Positions 33,572 to 43,621 of a stretch of 64,000 nucleotides of DNA are shown piece after piece. The position numbers and the translations under genes were made by a program. Numbering within the stretch: position 1 is the first letter of the stretch; the number at the start of each line of letters is the position of its first letter. The notes below the pieces were generated by a model. The model searched no databases. It was not told where the DNA came from and worked only from the letters and a program-made list of their open reading frames with translations. Source of the DNA: Alkalihalophilus pseudofirmus OF4 (GTDB lineage Bacteria; Bacillota; Bacilli; Bacillales; Bacillaceae_D); assembly GCF_000005825.2 (NCBI RefSeq), contig NC_013791.2, positions 2,604,001 through 2,668,000 of the forward strand. The letters are read 5' to 3'.

Positions 33572-35374
33572 CTATGCTTTTAATAAACGTTCCATTTCAT
33601 CAAGTGTTTCTTCAAATAAACGGAGCGCTTCTTCAATTGGCTCTTTAGACGTCATGTCTACACCAGCTTCCTTCAGCACCTCGATTGGGAAATTAGAGCT
33701 CCCTGCTTTTAAGAAGGATAAGTAACGATCAACCGCTGGCTCCCCTTCTTCTAATATCTGCTTTGAAAGAGCTGCTGCAGCACTGTAGCCCGTTGCATAC
33801 TGATAGACATAGAAATTGTAATAGAAATGAGGGATACGTGCCCATTCTAAACCAATCTCTTCATCTACAACCATTTCTTCACCGAAATATTTCTTGTTTA
33901 ATTCATAATAGGTTGTTGTTAACAATTCAGGGGTCAAAGCCTCCCCGTCAGCAGACAGTTCATGAATTTTTTGCTCAAACTCAGCAAACATTGTCTGCCT
34001 GAACACTGTCCCTCTAAATCCTTCTAGAAAATGATTTAACAGGTACAGTTTTTGTTGTTTATCTGTTGTCGTTTTAACTAAGTAATCATTTAATAATGAT
34101 TCATTTAACGTCGAAGCAACTTCAGCGACAAAAATAGTGTAATCCCCATAGACATAAGGCTGATGCTTACGAGTATAGTAGCTGTGCATACTATGGCCAA
34201 ATTCATGAGCTAATGTAAATAAGTTATCGATGTTATCCTGCCAGTTCATTAAAATGTAGGGCATCGTTCCGTAAGCACCTGAAGAATAAGCCCCGCTGCG
34301 CTTACCAACCGTTTCTTCTACGTCGACCCAGCGTTTAGTAAAACCTTCTTTTAAGACGTTCACGTATTCTTCTCCAAGCGGCTCGACCCCTTGGATTACA
34401 AGATCTTTAGCCTCTTCATAAGAAACTTTGACCTTGCTGCCTTCTACTAACGGCGTATACAAGTCATACATATGCAGCTCTTCAACGCCTAGTACTTTTT
34501 TGCGCAGCTTCACATATCGATGCAGCAAGTGAATATTTTTATTAATCGTTTCTACTAACTGGTCATATACCACCTCTGGGATATGATTTTGACTTAATGC
34601 TGCCTCCCTAGCCGAGCGGTACTTCCGTACATTTGCAAAGAATAAATCTTTTTTCACTTGGCCGCTCAATGTTTGAGCAAAGGTATTTTTAAACTGCCCA
34701 TATGTATTATAAACGGCTTTAAATGCATTTTCTCTCACTTTACGGTCTTTTGACTCAAGTAAAGATATAAATCTGCCATGAGTAATCTCTACATCTTCAC
34801 CATCTTCATCCTTTATTGTCGGAAATGTTAAGTCTGCATTGTTTAACATACCAAACGTCTGCCCAGGACTTTGAAGCGCTTCACTCGCTTGAGCTAAGAT
34901 TGCCTCTTCTGCTTCAGATAACACATGCGGCTTTTCTTTATATAATTCTTCCAACATGTGCTCATATCTGTTTAATCCCTCGTGTTCATTAATAAATTGC
35001 TTGATTATTTTCTCATCAAGCTCTAGCAGTTCAGGAGTTAAATATGCTACAGATTGTGCAACTTGTGCACTTAGGCTCATTGCTCTGTCATGCAGCCCTT
35101 GATAGAGTGAATTTGTTGTATCTTCATCATTGCGCATATGAGCATAAGTATATAGTCTGTTTAAGCGCTCGCTGATCTCATCTTGCTTTTGAAGTGCTTC
35201 GTATAGACTGTCAGCTGATTCTCCTAGTTTCCCTTTATATGCGGTCATTTGCGGGTAAAGAGATTTTACAGCAGAAAACTCTTCTTCCCACTCTTTATCT
35301 GTCGCAAAAATAGCTTCTAGGTCCCATTTTGAAGCTTCAGGTACCTCAGTTCTTTTTAAACGTTGTTTAGCCAA
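33572..35374 (-). CDS. pepF: Oligoendopeptidase F
   Basis: This ~600-residue M3-family zinc metallopeptidase cleaves short peptides in the cytosol. The active-site HExxH is in LAHEFGHSMHSYY near residue 390, and the third ligand Glu lies in the downstream VAEVASTLNESLL. TTG at 35374 is chosen because TGGAGGGATT is correctly placed; the frame extends 15 nt further. It follows coiA on the same strand, as in B. subtilis, where it was linked to competence/sporulation peptide turnover. Confidence 0.95.
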   Translation of the reverse strand: MAKQRLKRTEVPEASKWDLEAIFATDKEWEEEFSAVKSLYPQMTAYKGKLGESADSLYEALQKQDEISERLNRLYTYAHMRNDEDTTNSLYQGLHDRAMSLSAQVAQSVAYLTPELLELDEKIIKQFINEHEGLNRYEHMLEELYKEKPHVLSEAEEAILAQASEALQSPGQTFGMLNNADLTFPTIKDEDGEDVEITHGRFISLLESKDRKVRENAFKAVYNTYGQFKNTFAQTLSGQVKKDLFFANVRKYRSAREAALSQNHIPEVVYDQLVETINKNIHLLHRYVKLRKKVLGVEELHMYDLYTPLVEGSKVKVSYEEAKDLVIQGVEPLGEEYVNVLKEGFTKRWVDVEETVGKRSGAYSSGAYGTMPYILMNWQDNIDNLFTLAHEFGHSMHSYYTRKHQPYVYGDYTIFVAEVASTLNESLLNDYLVKTTTDKQQKLYLLNHFLEGFRGTVFRQTMFAEFEQKIHELSADGEALTPELLTTTYYELNKKYFGEEMVVDEEIGLEWARIPHFYYNFYVYQYATGYSAAAALSKQILEEGEPAVDRYLSFLKAGSSNFPIEVLKEAGVDMTSKEPIEEALRLFEETLDEMERLLKA

Positions 35375-35474
35375 GATTAATCCCTCCAAATATGATCACT
35401 CAAAAAGAGAAGGTGTGAAATCATTCCTTCCCAACTTATAGTATTCGTCATCAAGGAGAATTTTCCTTTCTTTA

Positions 35475-36677
35475 TTAACTATCCATATTTAAGTTTTTAC
35501 GGGATTGATGCAATAGTTTATGATCAAGCTGGTTCGCTTCCTCTACAGTAGTGGGAATTACAGCATCCCTAAGCCTCATATACGTTTTGGGCTGCTCAGA
35601 GATTACCTGCAGAAAGCCTGCTTCCGTTAAAAATGTGAGATACCCAGCTAGCGTTTCTTCTAAATAGACTGGCTGATAAAAAGACCTCATTTTCAGCCAA
35701 CGTTTCCCTTCCTTTTTAAGAAAGCATGAATGAATAGAACGAAACGTAATAGGGTGGTGAATTGGCTTTTGAAGAAGACAGGCATACAATAAATACGTCT
35801 GCCAAATATGAGGAGAGGTTTCAATCAAGGAATAAGAAGGAGTGGGCCATCCAGCCTCTATGGGAAACAAAGAAGGCGGGATACGGTGATGATACAATAA
35901 TTGATGAAAAAATCGATCGGTTGGGGTGGGGTAAGGATATATTTTAGCATAGCGCCATTTCTTTTTGACCTCTATCCAGTTCTCATTAAATGATGAAATT
36001 GGCTCTGGCATATGCAATAAGTGGGATAGTAAAAAGTCCTGATTCGAAACTTCACGAAGGGGAGCTACGTGTTTCATTTTAGAGATCGGAGCGGGGTGTG
36101 TGAGAGTGATAAATTTTTGAAGGTCGGAACAATAATAGTGAATGACAGAGGGGATATCACGTAGAATCGAACTGGCATACCATTCAAACGATTGGATAGA
36201 AAAGACCTTTGCACCTACCCTTTTTAAACGATTGCCGCCAAAAATCCAAATAGGAATGATGCCAAGCTGCTCATACCCTTTCGACCTTTTTCGTATTTGG
36301 CTCTCTTCAATAACTGAACATTGATATTCGATAGCATAAAGCTGATCTTTCACTTTGAATAACACATCTGGTCTTTGTCTAATGAGCGGAAGATATACTT
36401 CAAGTGCAGCTTTATAGCCCTGTTTTCTGATCCATTCATACAGCTGCTTTTTCCCTCTCAAATGATAAAGGGATTCAGGCTCCCCTTGAACAGTACATGA
36501 AGATCCTTTTTTGTGAGCAAAATGCCATTGTTTCTTGTCGCCAATCTTGAGCAGCAGTTCGGCTGTACAACAGGGACAATAAAAATTCACTTCCTCTCTC
36601 ATATCCTTTAACTGGATATAGGTCCACTGATCACACATTGAAATAGTTGAGCCATCTTTTAGTTTTGCAGTTAACAA
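35475..36677 (-). CDS. coiA: Competence protein CoiA
   Basis: This 400-residue nuclease-like protein acts in transformation recombination. The N-terminal region has a zinc-finger-like C34-x2-C37, H55, C61 (CPCC...WHFAHKKGSSC). Next comes a restriction-endonuclease-fold core with RQRPDVLFKVKDQLYAIEYQCS (the D...ExQ catalytic pattern). The C-terminal ~200 residues are variable. TTG start behind GGAGGTG. It is upstream of pepF. ComK control is known for the family. Its N-terminus is very like that of the YjcD helicase at 12.3 kb. Confidence 0.92.
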   Translation of the reverse strand: MLTAKLKDGSTISMCDQWTYIQLKDMREEVNFYCPCCTAELLLKIGDKKQWHFAHKKGSSCTVQGEPESLYHLRGKKQLYEWIRKQGYKAALEVYLPLIRQRPDVLFKVKDQLYAIEYQCSVIEESQIRKRSKGYEQLGIIPIWIFGGNRLKRVGAKVFSIQSFEWYASSILRDIPSVIHYYCSDLQKFITLTHPAPISKMKHVAPLREVSNQDFLLSHLLHMPEPISSFNENWIEVKKKWRYAKIYPYPTPTDRFFHQLLYHHRIPPSLFPIEAGWPTPSYSLIETSPHIWQTYLLYACLLQKPIHHPITFRSIHSCFLKKEGKRWLKMRSFYQPVYLEETLAGYLTFLTEAGFLQVISEQPKTYMRLRDAVIPTTVEEANQLDHKLLHQSRKNLNMDS

Positions 36678-36833
36678 CTGAGGAACACCTCCATTCTAAG
36701 ATAAGGATTTATTCGACCTCTTCTTCTAGATCTCCTGTTTATTTCAAATAATTAAATCATTCATTTAATTGAAATAAAAAATCCCCATTCTTAATTAATA
36801 ATAAGAAGAGGGATTTATGACTTATTTGTACGT

Positions 36834-38345
36834 TTACAATAATGGTGATAAAAGCCTTGAGGTTGATTCAATAAGCCGATGGAAAAATGGTCGGTTTTTA
36901 AACAATGAAAAGTTAATTTGGTTAGAATGCTCGAGATCGTAAACATAATCACTTACAAGCTTTGTCACACTGCTCGTACGATATAAATAGGCATTCACCT
37001 CAAAGTTTAAATGAAAACTTCTCATATCCATATTAGATGTGCCTATTGATGCTATCTCATGATCGACAATAATTATTTTACTGTGCATAAAACCACGGTT
37101 ATACTCGTAAACCTTTACTCCTGCTTCAAGCAGCTCAGGGAAATAAGACCTTGAGGCATGAAAAACAATTCGCTTGTCTGGACGGTTTGGGACAAGGATT
37201 CGGACATCAATCCCGCTTAAAGCGGCAATTTTTAAAGCACTTAAAATATCATCATCTGGAATGAAATACGGACTTGCAATCCAAATCGATTTTTTTGCAG
37301 AAGTGATCATTGAAAAGAATAGCTTCTTATTCACTTCCCACCTCGTATCCGGCCCGCTTGCAATCATTTGAACGCCGCCATCGCCCTTTGTCATTGATAG
37401 TGAAGGAGATAAATACGTTTGGTTTAAAATCGTTTCACCTGTCTGATAATGCCAGTCCTGCAAGAAAATAAGCTGAAGTGTTCTAACAGCTTCTCCTCTT
37501 ACATACAAGTGTGTATCTCTCCAATAACCAAAGTATGCATCTTTACCTAGATATTCATCACCGATATTTAAACCACCGACAAATCCTACTACCCCATCGA
37601 TGACAATAATCTTGCGATGGTTACGATAATTAATCGTATGAGTTAAAAAAGGTAATTTTACAGGTGAGAACGAAACCATTTCCACTCCTGCATCCCGCAG
37701 TTCTTCGACATATGACTTCGAAAGCTTCCAGCTCCCTACCCCATCATATAAAAAACGTACGTGAACTCCTTCCTTGGCTTTAGAAATTAAAATATCTTTA
37801 ATTTGGTTACCAAGGTCATCATGCCGAACGATATAATACTCAAGATGAATATGGTGTTCTGCCATTTTTAGTGCTTGCAGGATATGAGCATAGGTTTCCT
37901 TTCCATCTGTTAATACTTTCGTTTCACTTGAAAAGGAGATCGGGTTTTTGCCTAACTTATGAGCTAAGCGGAACAATAATTGTTGATGCCCTCCCATTTT
38001 CTTCAGCTGCTCTTCATTTAACTGCCGCTGCCCCTCAATTTTTTGAAAGGCTCGTTCATCTTCTATTGCTTTTTTAGAAAACCGCTTACTTTTTCTATGA
38101 TTTTGTCCAAACATTAAATAAAAGAAAAAGCCGACGACTGGAAATGCCGCTAACACTAGAAGCCAAGTAAGGGTTTTTGTAGGATGTCTGTTCTCAAAGA
38201 AAATAATAATGCCAATAAATATAACGGATAGAGTAAACACAACGCTCAGTGTTCCTACCATCCAGCTTTGCAGAAAACCTCTTGAAATGTACAGGGCCGC
38301 AAATAATAGCGCAAAAAAAGCTAAAACATTTAATCTGTTTTTCAT
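36834..38345 (-). CDS. cls: Cardiolipin synthase (phospholipase D family)
   Basis: This ~503-residue membrane enzyme joins two phosphatidylglycerols to cardiolipin. Two N-terminal hydrophobic helices pairs (about 5-45 and 62-80) precede two HKD motifs: NHRKIIVIDG and MHSKIIIVDHEIASIGTSN. ATG at 38345 follows GGGAGAATAAA. It lies between mecA and coiA on the same strand; in B. subtilis coiA follows mecA directly. Terminator-like sequence precedes it at 38.4 kb. Confidence 0.94.
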   Translation of the reverse strand: MKNRLNVLAFFALLFAALYISRGFLQSWMVGTLSVVFTLSVIFIGIIIFFENRHPTKTLTWLLVLAAFPVVGFFFYLMFGQNHRKSKRFSKKAIEDERAFQKIEGQRQLNEEQLKKMGGHQQLLFRLAHKLGKNPISFSSETKVLTDGKETYAHILQALKMAEHHIHLEYYIVRHDDLGNQIKDILISKAKEGVHVRFLYDGVGSWKLSKSYVEELRDAGVEMVSFSPVKLPFLTHTINYRNHRKIIVIDGVVGFVGGLNIGDEYLGKDAYFGYWRDTHLYVRGEAVRTLQLIFLQDWHYQTGETILNQTYLSPSLSMTKGDGGVQMIASGPDTRWEVNKKLFFSMITSAKKSIWIASPYFIPDDDILSALKIAALSGIDVRILVPNRPDKRIVFHASRSYFPELLEAGVKVYEYNRGFMHSKIIIVDHEIASIGTSNMDMRSFHLNFEVNAYLYRTSSVTKLVSDYVYDLEHSNQINFSLFKNRPFFHRLIESTSRLLSPLL

Positions 38346-38408
38346 TTTATTCTCCCATGGCAATTAATAAATGGTGGTTGATTAACAACCTTATTTTAAC
38401 ATTGATCA

Positions 38409-38445
38409 AGATAAAAGAAAGCCGACTTCTTTATGAAATCGGCTT
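38409..38445 (-). terminator. Terminator of mecA
   Basis: On the minus strand AAGCCGA pairs with TCGGCTT and is followed by TCTTTTATC. Confidence 0.75.
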
Positions 38446-38452
38446 ACATCAG

Positions 38453-39106
38453 TTAATTTTGTGGAAAATGACCTCTTAGGTGTTTAAGAGCATATTCTCC
38501 AATAATTTCCTTGCCGTACTCTTGCATACGGTGAATGGAAAGGTCTGTTTCGTATCCATATTCAAGCATTTGACTTAACATGTCATCCTGCTCATCTTCG
38601 TTATATTGATCGTCATTAAATAGCACATGCAAATAATAACGTCCTTCGAAATGATATAGTTCATTTTCAAGATCGTCTATAAAAAAGTTATGGCTTAACG
38701 AAATAATATCTTCAAAATCATTAAAACCAATCACAATTTCCAGCTGATCTGTATCAATACCTTCATCGTCTTCACTTGAATGACCTGTCATTAAGTCAAC
38801 GATGTTCTCGTCAGTATTTTCTTTATCCTGACTTACAGGGATTTCGAGTTTCACATTGCCATCACTCACTTGTCCGCGGGTAACCACAATTTCTAACCCT
38901 TTATCTAATGCATGAACTTGAATCCATAAAGGTCCATCTAATTCAAATTCATCTCGGTCATTTGCCTCATTCATCATTTCGAAGAAGAGCTCTTCGCCAC
39001 GTTCACGATTATACCAAATTTCGTCTCGGTCAAAGCCCCGGTCCTCAATATCTTTATACGTAATAAAGAATTTAATTGTTGTATCATTCACGCGTTCAAT
39101 ATCCAT
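38453..39106 (-). CDS. mecA: ClpC adaptor MecA
   Basis: This 217-residue protein targets ComK and ComS to ClpCP and can inhibit Spx-dependent transcription. The N-terminal substrate domain begins MDIERVNDTTIKFFITYKDIEDRGF. A variable acidic linker (~85-120) follows. The C-terminal ClpC-binding domain has IVIGFNDFEDIISLSH and EGRYYLHVLF. ATG follows AGGAGGGAG. It is upstream of cls and coiA and divergent from yjbE, close to spx. Confidence 0.96.
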   Translation of the reverse strand: MDIERVNDTTIKFFITYKDIEDRGFDRDEIWYNRERGEELFFEMMNEANDRDEFELDGPLWIQVHALDKGLEIVVTRGQVSDGNVKLEIPVSQDKENTDENIVDLMTGHSSEDDEGIDTDQLEIVIGFNDFEDIISLSHNFFIDDLENELYHFEGRYYLHVLFNDDQYNEDEQDDMLSQMLEYGYETDLSIHRMQEYGKEIIGEYALKHLRGHFPQN

Positions 39107-39567
39107 GTTCGCTCTCCCTCCTATCGAACTTTAATCAAACAGAAAAGTAAAAGTCTATATCATTCTTATCGACTCAGCTTGCCCTATTTCATACTAAAGT
39201 AACCTACATCCTTACTGGTCTCAATCTTAGCTGGTTTCAACGATCAATTATTTAAGACATGATTTATAGAGCATATTATCTGTTTCTTATATTTTATGAC
39301 ATATAAGCTCAAAATGGAAATCTAAAAACCTATTTTTCTATGATTTTTCAGAAAAAAGGCGTTCCAATAATCACACTGCTTCATTTATGAGGTTTTCATC
39401 ATAATTTAGCCTGCCTATAAATATATGTGTTCTATAGAGTGTGAAGACAAGCTAGATCATTTTGGCTCGTTAGCTGTTATGACTTTTAATTGTTACAGAT
39501 CACTTTATGTTATGTCAAGAATAAATATGATGGATTTAGCTTATACACTATAGGAGCTGATGCATAA
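39107..39567. other. Divergent intergenic region mecA / yjbE
   Basis: No gene or riboswitch was found in these 461 nt. In particular the GGGGAGTAGC core of the Mn2+ riboswitch is absent, although TerC genes often carry it. Promoters for both genes are expected. Confidence 0.5.
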
Positions 39568-40236
39568 ATGGATATAGATTGGTTGATATCATTAGTAACC
39601 ATTATCGGTGTAGACATTATTTTAGGGGGAGACAATGCGATTGTTGTCGCCTTAGCATGCAGGCATCTTCATCCAGATGTTCGTAATAAGGCGATTATTT
39701 TAGGAATTACATTAGCCCTTTTGATTAGAATGTGCTTAACTTTTATAGCAGTAGAATTACTAGCAATTCCGTTTTTATTAGCAATTGGCGGTGCTCTATT
39801 AATTTACATAGCCTATTCCCTTCTAGCTACACCAGATGACCATACTACTATTAATGGCGGAAACAGTCTTTATTCAGCAATAAAAGCAATAGTCATTGCA
39901 GACTTTGTTATGGGTTTTGATAATGTCATTGCTGTAGCGGGAGCCGCTCACGGAAATACAACCCTTGTTTTAATAGGCCTCCTCTTTTCAGTGCCTATTA
40001 TTATATGGGGCAGCAAAATCATTCTAAAAGCTTTTGATCGCTTTCCTATTATTATTTATTTCGGTGCTGCCATTTTGGCCTTTACAGCAACGAGAATGAT
40101 TAAGCACGAAAACATGTTATCGCCTCTATTTACTCATCACCCATCTTTTTCAATTGCATTTCAAGTTATAGTCATTGGGGGGGTTCTTCTTCTAGGCTAT
40201 CTTACAAAGAAAAAATACATGCGCCACATTATATAG
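39568..40236 (+). CDS. yjbE: TerC-family membrane protein YjbE
   Basis: This 222-residue integral membrane protein has seven hydrophobic spans. The two TerC repeats carry acidic motifs: GVDIILGGDNAIVVALAC and IADFVMGFDNVIAVAGAA. Family members export Mn2+ or help metalate exported proteins. ATG follows ATAGGAGCTG. B. subtilis yjbE lies in the same spx-mecA interval. It is convergent with spx across a perfect hairpin. Confidence 0.9.
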   Translation: MDIDWLISLVTIIGVDIILGGDNAIVVALACRHLHPDVRNKAIILGITLALLIRMCLTFIAVELLAIPFLLAIGGALLIYIAYSLLATPDDHTTINGGNSLYSAIKAIVIADFVMGFDNVIAVAGAAHGNTTLVLIGLLFSVPIIIWGSKIILKAFDRFPIIIYFGAAILAFTATRMIKHENMLSPLFTHHPSFSIAFQVIVIGGVLLLGYLTKKKYMRHII

Positions 40237-40246
40237 TGAGATGAGA

Positions 40247-40282
40247 AAAACCTTCTAGTTTATGTTTTAACTAGAAGGTTTT
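40247..40282. terminator. Bidirectional terminator yjbE / spx
   Basis: AAAACCTTCTAGTT pairs with AACTAGAAGGTTTT. Confidence 0.92.
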
Positions 40283-40285
40283 GTA

Positions 40286-40989
<704 letters not shown>

Positions 40990-41022
40990 TAAAAACAGCT
41001 ATGTACATACTTTGTACATAGC
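40990..41022 (-). terminator. Terminator after the 47-residue gene
   Basis: GCTATGTACA pairs with TGTACATAGC and is followed on the minus strand by TGTTTTT. It separates the small gene from spx. Confidence 0.75.
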
Positions 41023-41033
41023 CTGTGCGTATA

Positions 41034-41177
41034 CTAGGATGCAGGTGTCCGTTTTGAAGGCTGTGTCATAGGCCTTCTTTTAGGAATTCCTTTTAAATTT
41101 TTCGCCTTTTTCTTAAGGAAATCTTTCACCATGTCTCTTTTACGTTTTCTCAACTTGTTCTTCTGTGAACCTTTCAT
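41034..41177 (-). CDS. Small very basic protein of unknown function
   Basis: This 47-residue ORF has ATG behind AAAGGATGG. It consists largely of Lys and Arg (KGSQKNKLRKRKRDMVKDFLKKK...), so it should bind nucleic acid or ribosomes. There is no Cys or membrane span. It lies downstream of yjbC in the same direction and ends at a terminator, so it is probably expressed with yjbC. Family is not recognised. Confidence 0.6.
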   Translation of the reverse strand: MKGSQKNKLRKRKRDMVKDFLKKKAKNLKGIPKRRPMTQPSKRTPAS

Positions 41178-41214
41178 CTAGAACACCATCCTTTACTTGG
41201 CGTCAAGAGTTCAC

Positions 41215-41784
41215 TTATACAGTCGGCTGATCATCGTCACTTGGATTATTATACGTAAGAACCTGATCGACATCCTCATATGAAGAACCATATAATTCTT
41301 TATCCTTATACGTATGAATATTTTGATACGTATGCTTCATTTTTTCATAGATGCTATGCTCAGATTCATCCGTTGGTGACCAATATAGGATCTCAAGTTC
41401 ATTCACTTCGTTTGTCGCTAGTGAACGTCGGCGATATCCTATAGACTGTGCATGTTTGAACCCTTCACGATTATAAAAGCGCTGTCTTTTTTCTGTGTCC
41501 GTTTCTTCATAATCAATTGGTTCAACTTCAAGGATAATTGGCTTATGCTTTGCTTTGAGATTATCGAGAAGCTTCTTACCTAACCCCTGGCCTCTAGCGT
41601 CTTTAGAAACGAACAAATAATCTACAAATGTAAAGTCATCTGTTTCTACATACATCATAACATGATTTGGCCCTTCATCTTTATGGTAAATATCTGCTTT
41701 TTCTTTTAATAACAGTTCCATATGTTCTCTTGATTTCATTTCTTCAACAGGAAAATACTTATTTAATTTTTCATACCAATTCAC
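41215..41784 (-). CDS. yjbC: GNAT-family acetyltransferase YjbC
   Basis: This 189-residue protein has the GNAT acetyl-CoA site DYLFVSKDARGQGLGKKLLDNL. It is strikingly like B. subtilis YjbC over its length, including MNWYEKLNKYFPVEEMKSREHM and FKHAQSIGYRRRSLATNEVNELEILYWSP. In B. subtilis yjbC is cotranscribed with spx and is stress induced; here a small gene and a terminator lie between. Its acetyl acceptor is unknown. ATG follows GGAGGTCAT. Confidence 0.9.
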   Translation of the reverse strand: MNWYEKLNKYFPVEEMKSREHMELLLKEKADIYHKDEGPNHVMMYVETDDFTFVDYLFVSKDARGQGLGKKLLDNLKAKHKPIILEVEPIDYEETDTEKRQRFYNREGFKHAQSIGYRRRSLATNEVNELEILYWSPTDESEHSIYEKMKHTYQNIHTYKDKELYGSSYEDVDQVLTYNNPSDDDQPTV

Positions 41785-41956
41785 AATTATGACCTCCGTA
41801 TAATGTACTATTACTAGTATATTCCTCTTTTCAAAAACTATAAACTCGCACTTTACATCATCTTTTGTGAGATAACTTCACACGATGAAACTAACCGAGA
41901 TCACACCTCTTTCTCATAGAATACTTCTAAGATGCTACGATATACTCTAGAAAACA

Positions 41957-41984
41957 AAAAAGAGCGTCCATTCGGACACTCTTT
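41957..41984 (-). terminator. Terminator of the glycoside hydrolase-like gene
   Basis: AAAGAGCGTCC pairs with GGACACTCTTT (one mismatch) and is followed on the minus strand by TTTTTGTTTT. Confidence 0.75.
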
Positions 41985-43194
41985 AATCTAGAGGCTTATA
42001 ATTCACGCCTTCTGTGTATCGGTTTGATGCATTCCACAATAAGAACTCATCAATTCCTTCCTCATTTAAAGCTCGTATTTGAGCTTCAACTTCTTCTTTA
42101 CCATAAACGAGATAATTTCCGGAACCTAAATAACTGGCTGTAAAGTCTTGAATCCATGGACGAGAAACAGGTGGTTCCTCTAATGCCCCTAATACTTGAT
42201 TTTCAACTTTTGCATACTCCTTTGTTAACTCATATGGATATAGATCTGGTTTATCCAGTCCAAAATAAGGCGTCCAGTGGCTCGGGTAAATCATAGATGA
42301 GATTACATCAACATTCTCAGATATTTTCGAGAAGTTTTGGCCAATACCAGGCGCTTCTGATATCGTCGCAGCGTATCCAAAGATGTCTACAGATACGTCC
42401 ACGTCATATGGAGCTAATCGTTCTCTAGCATAAGCTACAAAATCGGTTACAGCAGAGACACGTTTTTGAATATTATCACCATCTCCGCCTTCATATTCAC
42501 CAACTGAATACTGAAGCATCTCATCTCTTCTCTCAAATCCTTCAGGAAATCTTACGTAATCAAATTGAATCTCTTTAAATCCCATTTTGGCTGCTTCTTC
42601 TGCAATATCAATATTGTAGTCCCATACTTCTTTTAGAAATGGGTTAACAAATGCTTCTCCTCGTCCATTTTTCCAAACTTGTCCATTATCAAGAAAGGAT
42701 AAATCCGGACGTTCTTCTGCTAAGATCGAATCTTTAAAAACAACAATTCTTGCAATCGGGTAAATTTCATTCTCTTCTAATGTCTCCATCATTTGGTCCG
42801 TATTGGAAATGAAGTTTTGGGAAATTCCATAAAAAGGAGAATCCTCTTCAGGTCGATAGGTGAGATGCCCATGATCCTCTTTAATATCGATTACCATTGA
42901 ATTAAGGTCCGTTGAATTAACTAATTCTAAAAGACTTTCAAAGCGTTCTCCTCCAGCTGAATTTCCTGTTACATAAATCCCTCGAACCCCGTCTTCCGGA
43001 TAAGTAAAGTGGTATCCTGAATCATAGACAAATCGATTTAATTGCTCTGGCAGCCCAAGAGGCGAACGTTCAACCACTTTAAAGGCATGGTCTTTAGCCT
43101 GCACTGTAGAAGCCTCTTCCGCTGATACTGGTGACATAACAAATAAGAGTAAAGAAGTCATTACGATCATGACTATGCCGAGATATTTCCCCAT
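41983..43194 (-). CDS. Secreted putative glycoside hydrolase (DUF4015)
   Basis: This 403-residue protein has a signal peptide (MGKYLGIVMIVMTSLLLFVMSPVSA) cleaved near AEEAS. It has a TIM-barrel glycosidase-like domain of the DUF4015 type. Motifs are RGIYVTGNSAGG, SMVIDIKEDHG, the central KEIQFDYVRFPEGF and VSVDIFGYAA. The acidic residues in IKED and FDYVRFP are likely catalytic, by family analogy. The natural polysaccharide is unknown. It lies alone, downstream of the excisionase-like gene. Confidence 0.8.
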   Translation of the reverse strand: MGKYLGIVMIVMTSLLLFVMSPVSAEEASTVQAKDHAFKVVERSPLGLPEQLNRFVYDSGYHFTYPEDGVRGIYVTGNSAGGERFESLLELVNSTDLNSMVIDIKEDHGHLTYRPEEDSPFYGISQNFISNTDQMMETLEENEIYPIARIVVFKDSILAEERPDLSFLDNGQVWKNGRGEAFVNPFLKEVWDYNIDIAEEAAKMGFKEIQFDYVRFPEGFERRDEMLQYSVGEYEGGDGDNIQKRVSAVTDFVAYARERLAPYDVDVSVDIFGYAATISEAPGIGQNFSKISENVDVISSMIYPSHWTPYFGLDKPDLYPYELTKEYAKVENQVLGALEEPPVSRPWIQDFTASYLGSGNYLVYGKEEVEAQIRALNEEGIDEFLLWNASNRYTEGVNYKPLD

Positions 43195-43233
43195 TCATAC
43201 ACAACCTTTCTCCCTAACTATTCTCTTTATGTA

Positions 43234-43464
43234 TTAATCTTCATCTTTTGCATCCCAATCTTCAGGAATAGGTTCTGCAAGTTCCTCAGCTAATTGCTTT
43301 TTCTTTAAGTCAATTTGTTCCTTATGCTTTGAAAACTGTGCTTTATTTATTAAGTACGAATTCCCATCAAAAACGACACGAATATTGCCTTTTTGAATCT
43401 GTTCTTTAATGTAGAGGCTGGATACTCCAAGATATTCCGCTAAATCCTCAATGCTTACATACAT
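43234..43464 (-). CDS. Excisionase-type helix-turn-helix small protein
   Basis: This 76-residue protein has an N-terminal winged-helix fold (MYVSIEDLAEYLGVSSLYIKEQIQKGNIRVVFDGNSYLI) as in excisionase/MerR-like DNA-binding domains. A charged helix and an acidic end (EPIPEDWDAKDED) follow. ATG is set by GGGAGGATTATAC; a longer GTG frame overlaps that site. No integrase or phage gene is near. It may regulate the next gene, but this is inference only. Confidence 0.65.
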   Translation of the reverse strand: MYVSIEDLAEYLGVSSLYIKEQIQKGNIRVVFDGNSYLINKAQFSKHKEQIDLKKKQLAEELAEPIPEDWDAKDED

Positions 43465-43527
43465 GTATAATCCTCCCACTTGAATTATAACGTCTCTAAT
43501 TCATGAAGTCACCCTTGAAGCTCCTTC

Positions 43528-43560
43528 AAAAAAACCGAACAACGACATTCGTTATTCGGC
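43528..43560 (-). terminator. Terminator of hemolysin-III gene
   Basis: CCGAACAACG pairs with CGTTATTCGG with one wobble, and a T-run follows on the minus strand. Confidence 0.8.
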
Positions 43561-43621
43561 TCTCTCAATTCTCTATCGTGTCGTGCCTATCGTTTTAACC
43601 TTCCACTTAACCTTTTACCTT

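Noticed and set aside
39107-39567. Mn2+ riboswitch ahead of the TerC gene yjbE
   Set aside because: The GGGGAGTAGC core and closing strand are absent, unlike at 45.1 kb.
43234-43464. Excisionase as a sign of a mobile element
   Set aside because: There is no integrase, attachment duplication or phage gene nearby; the domain occurs in ordinary regulators.
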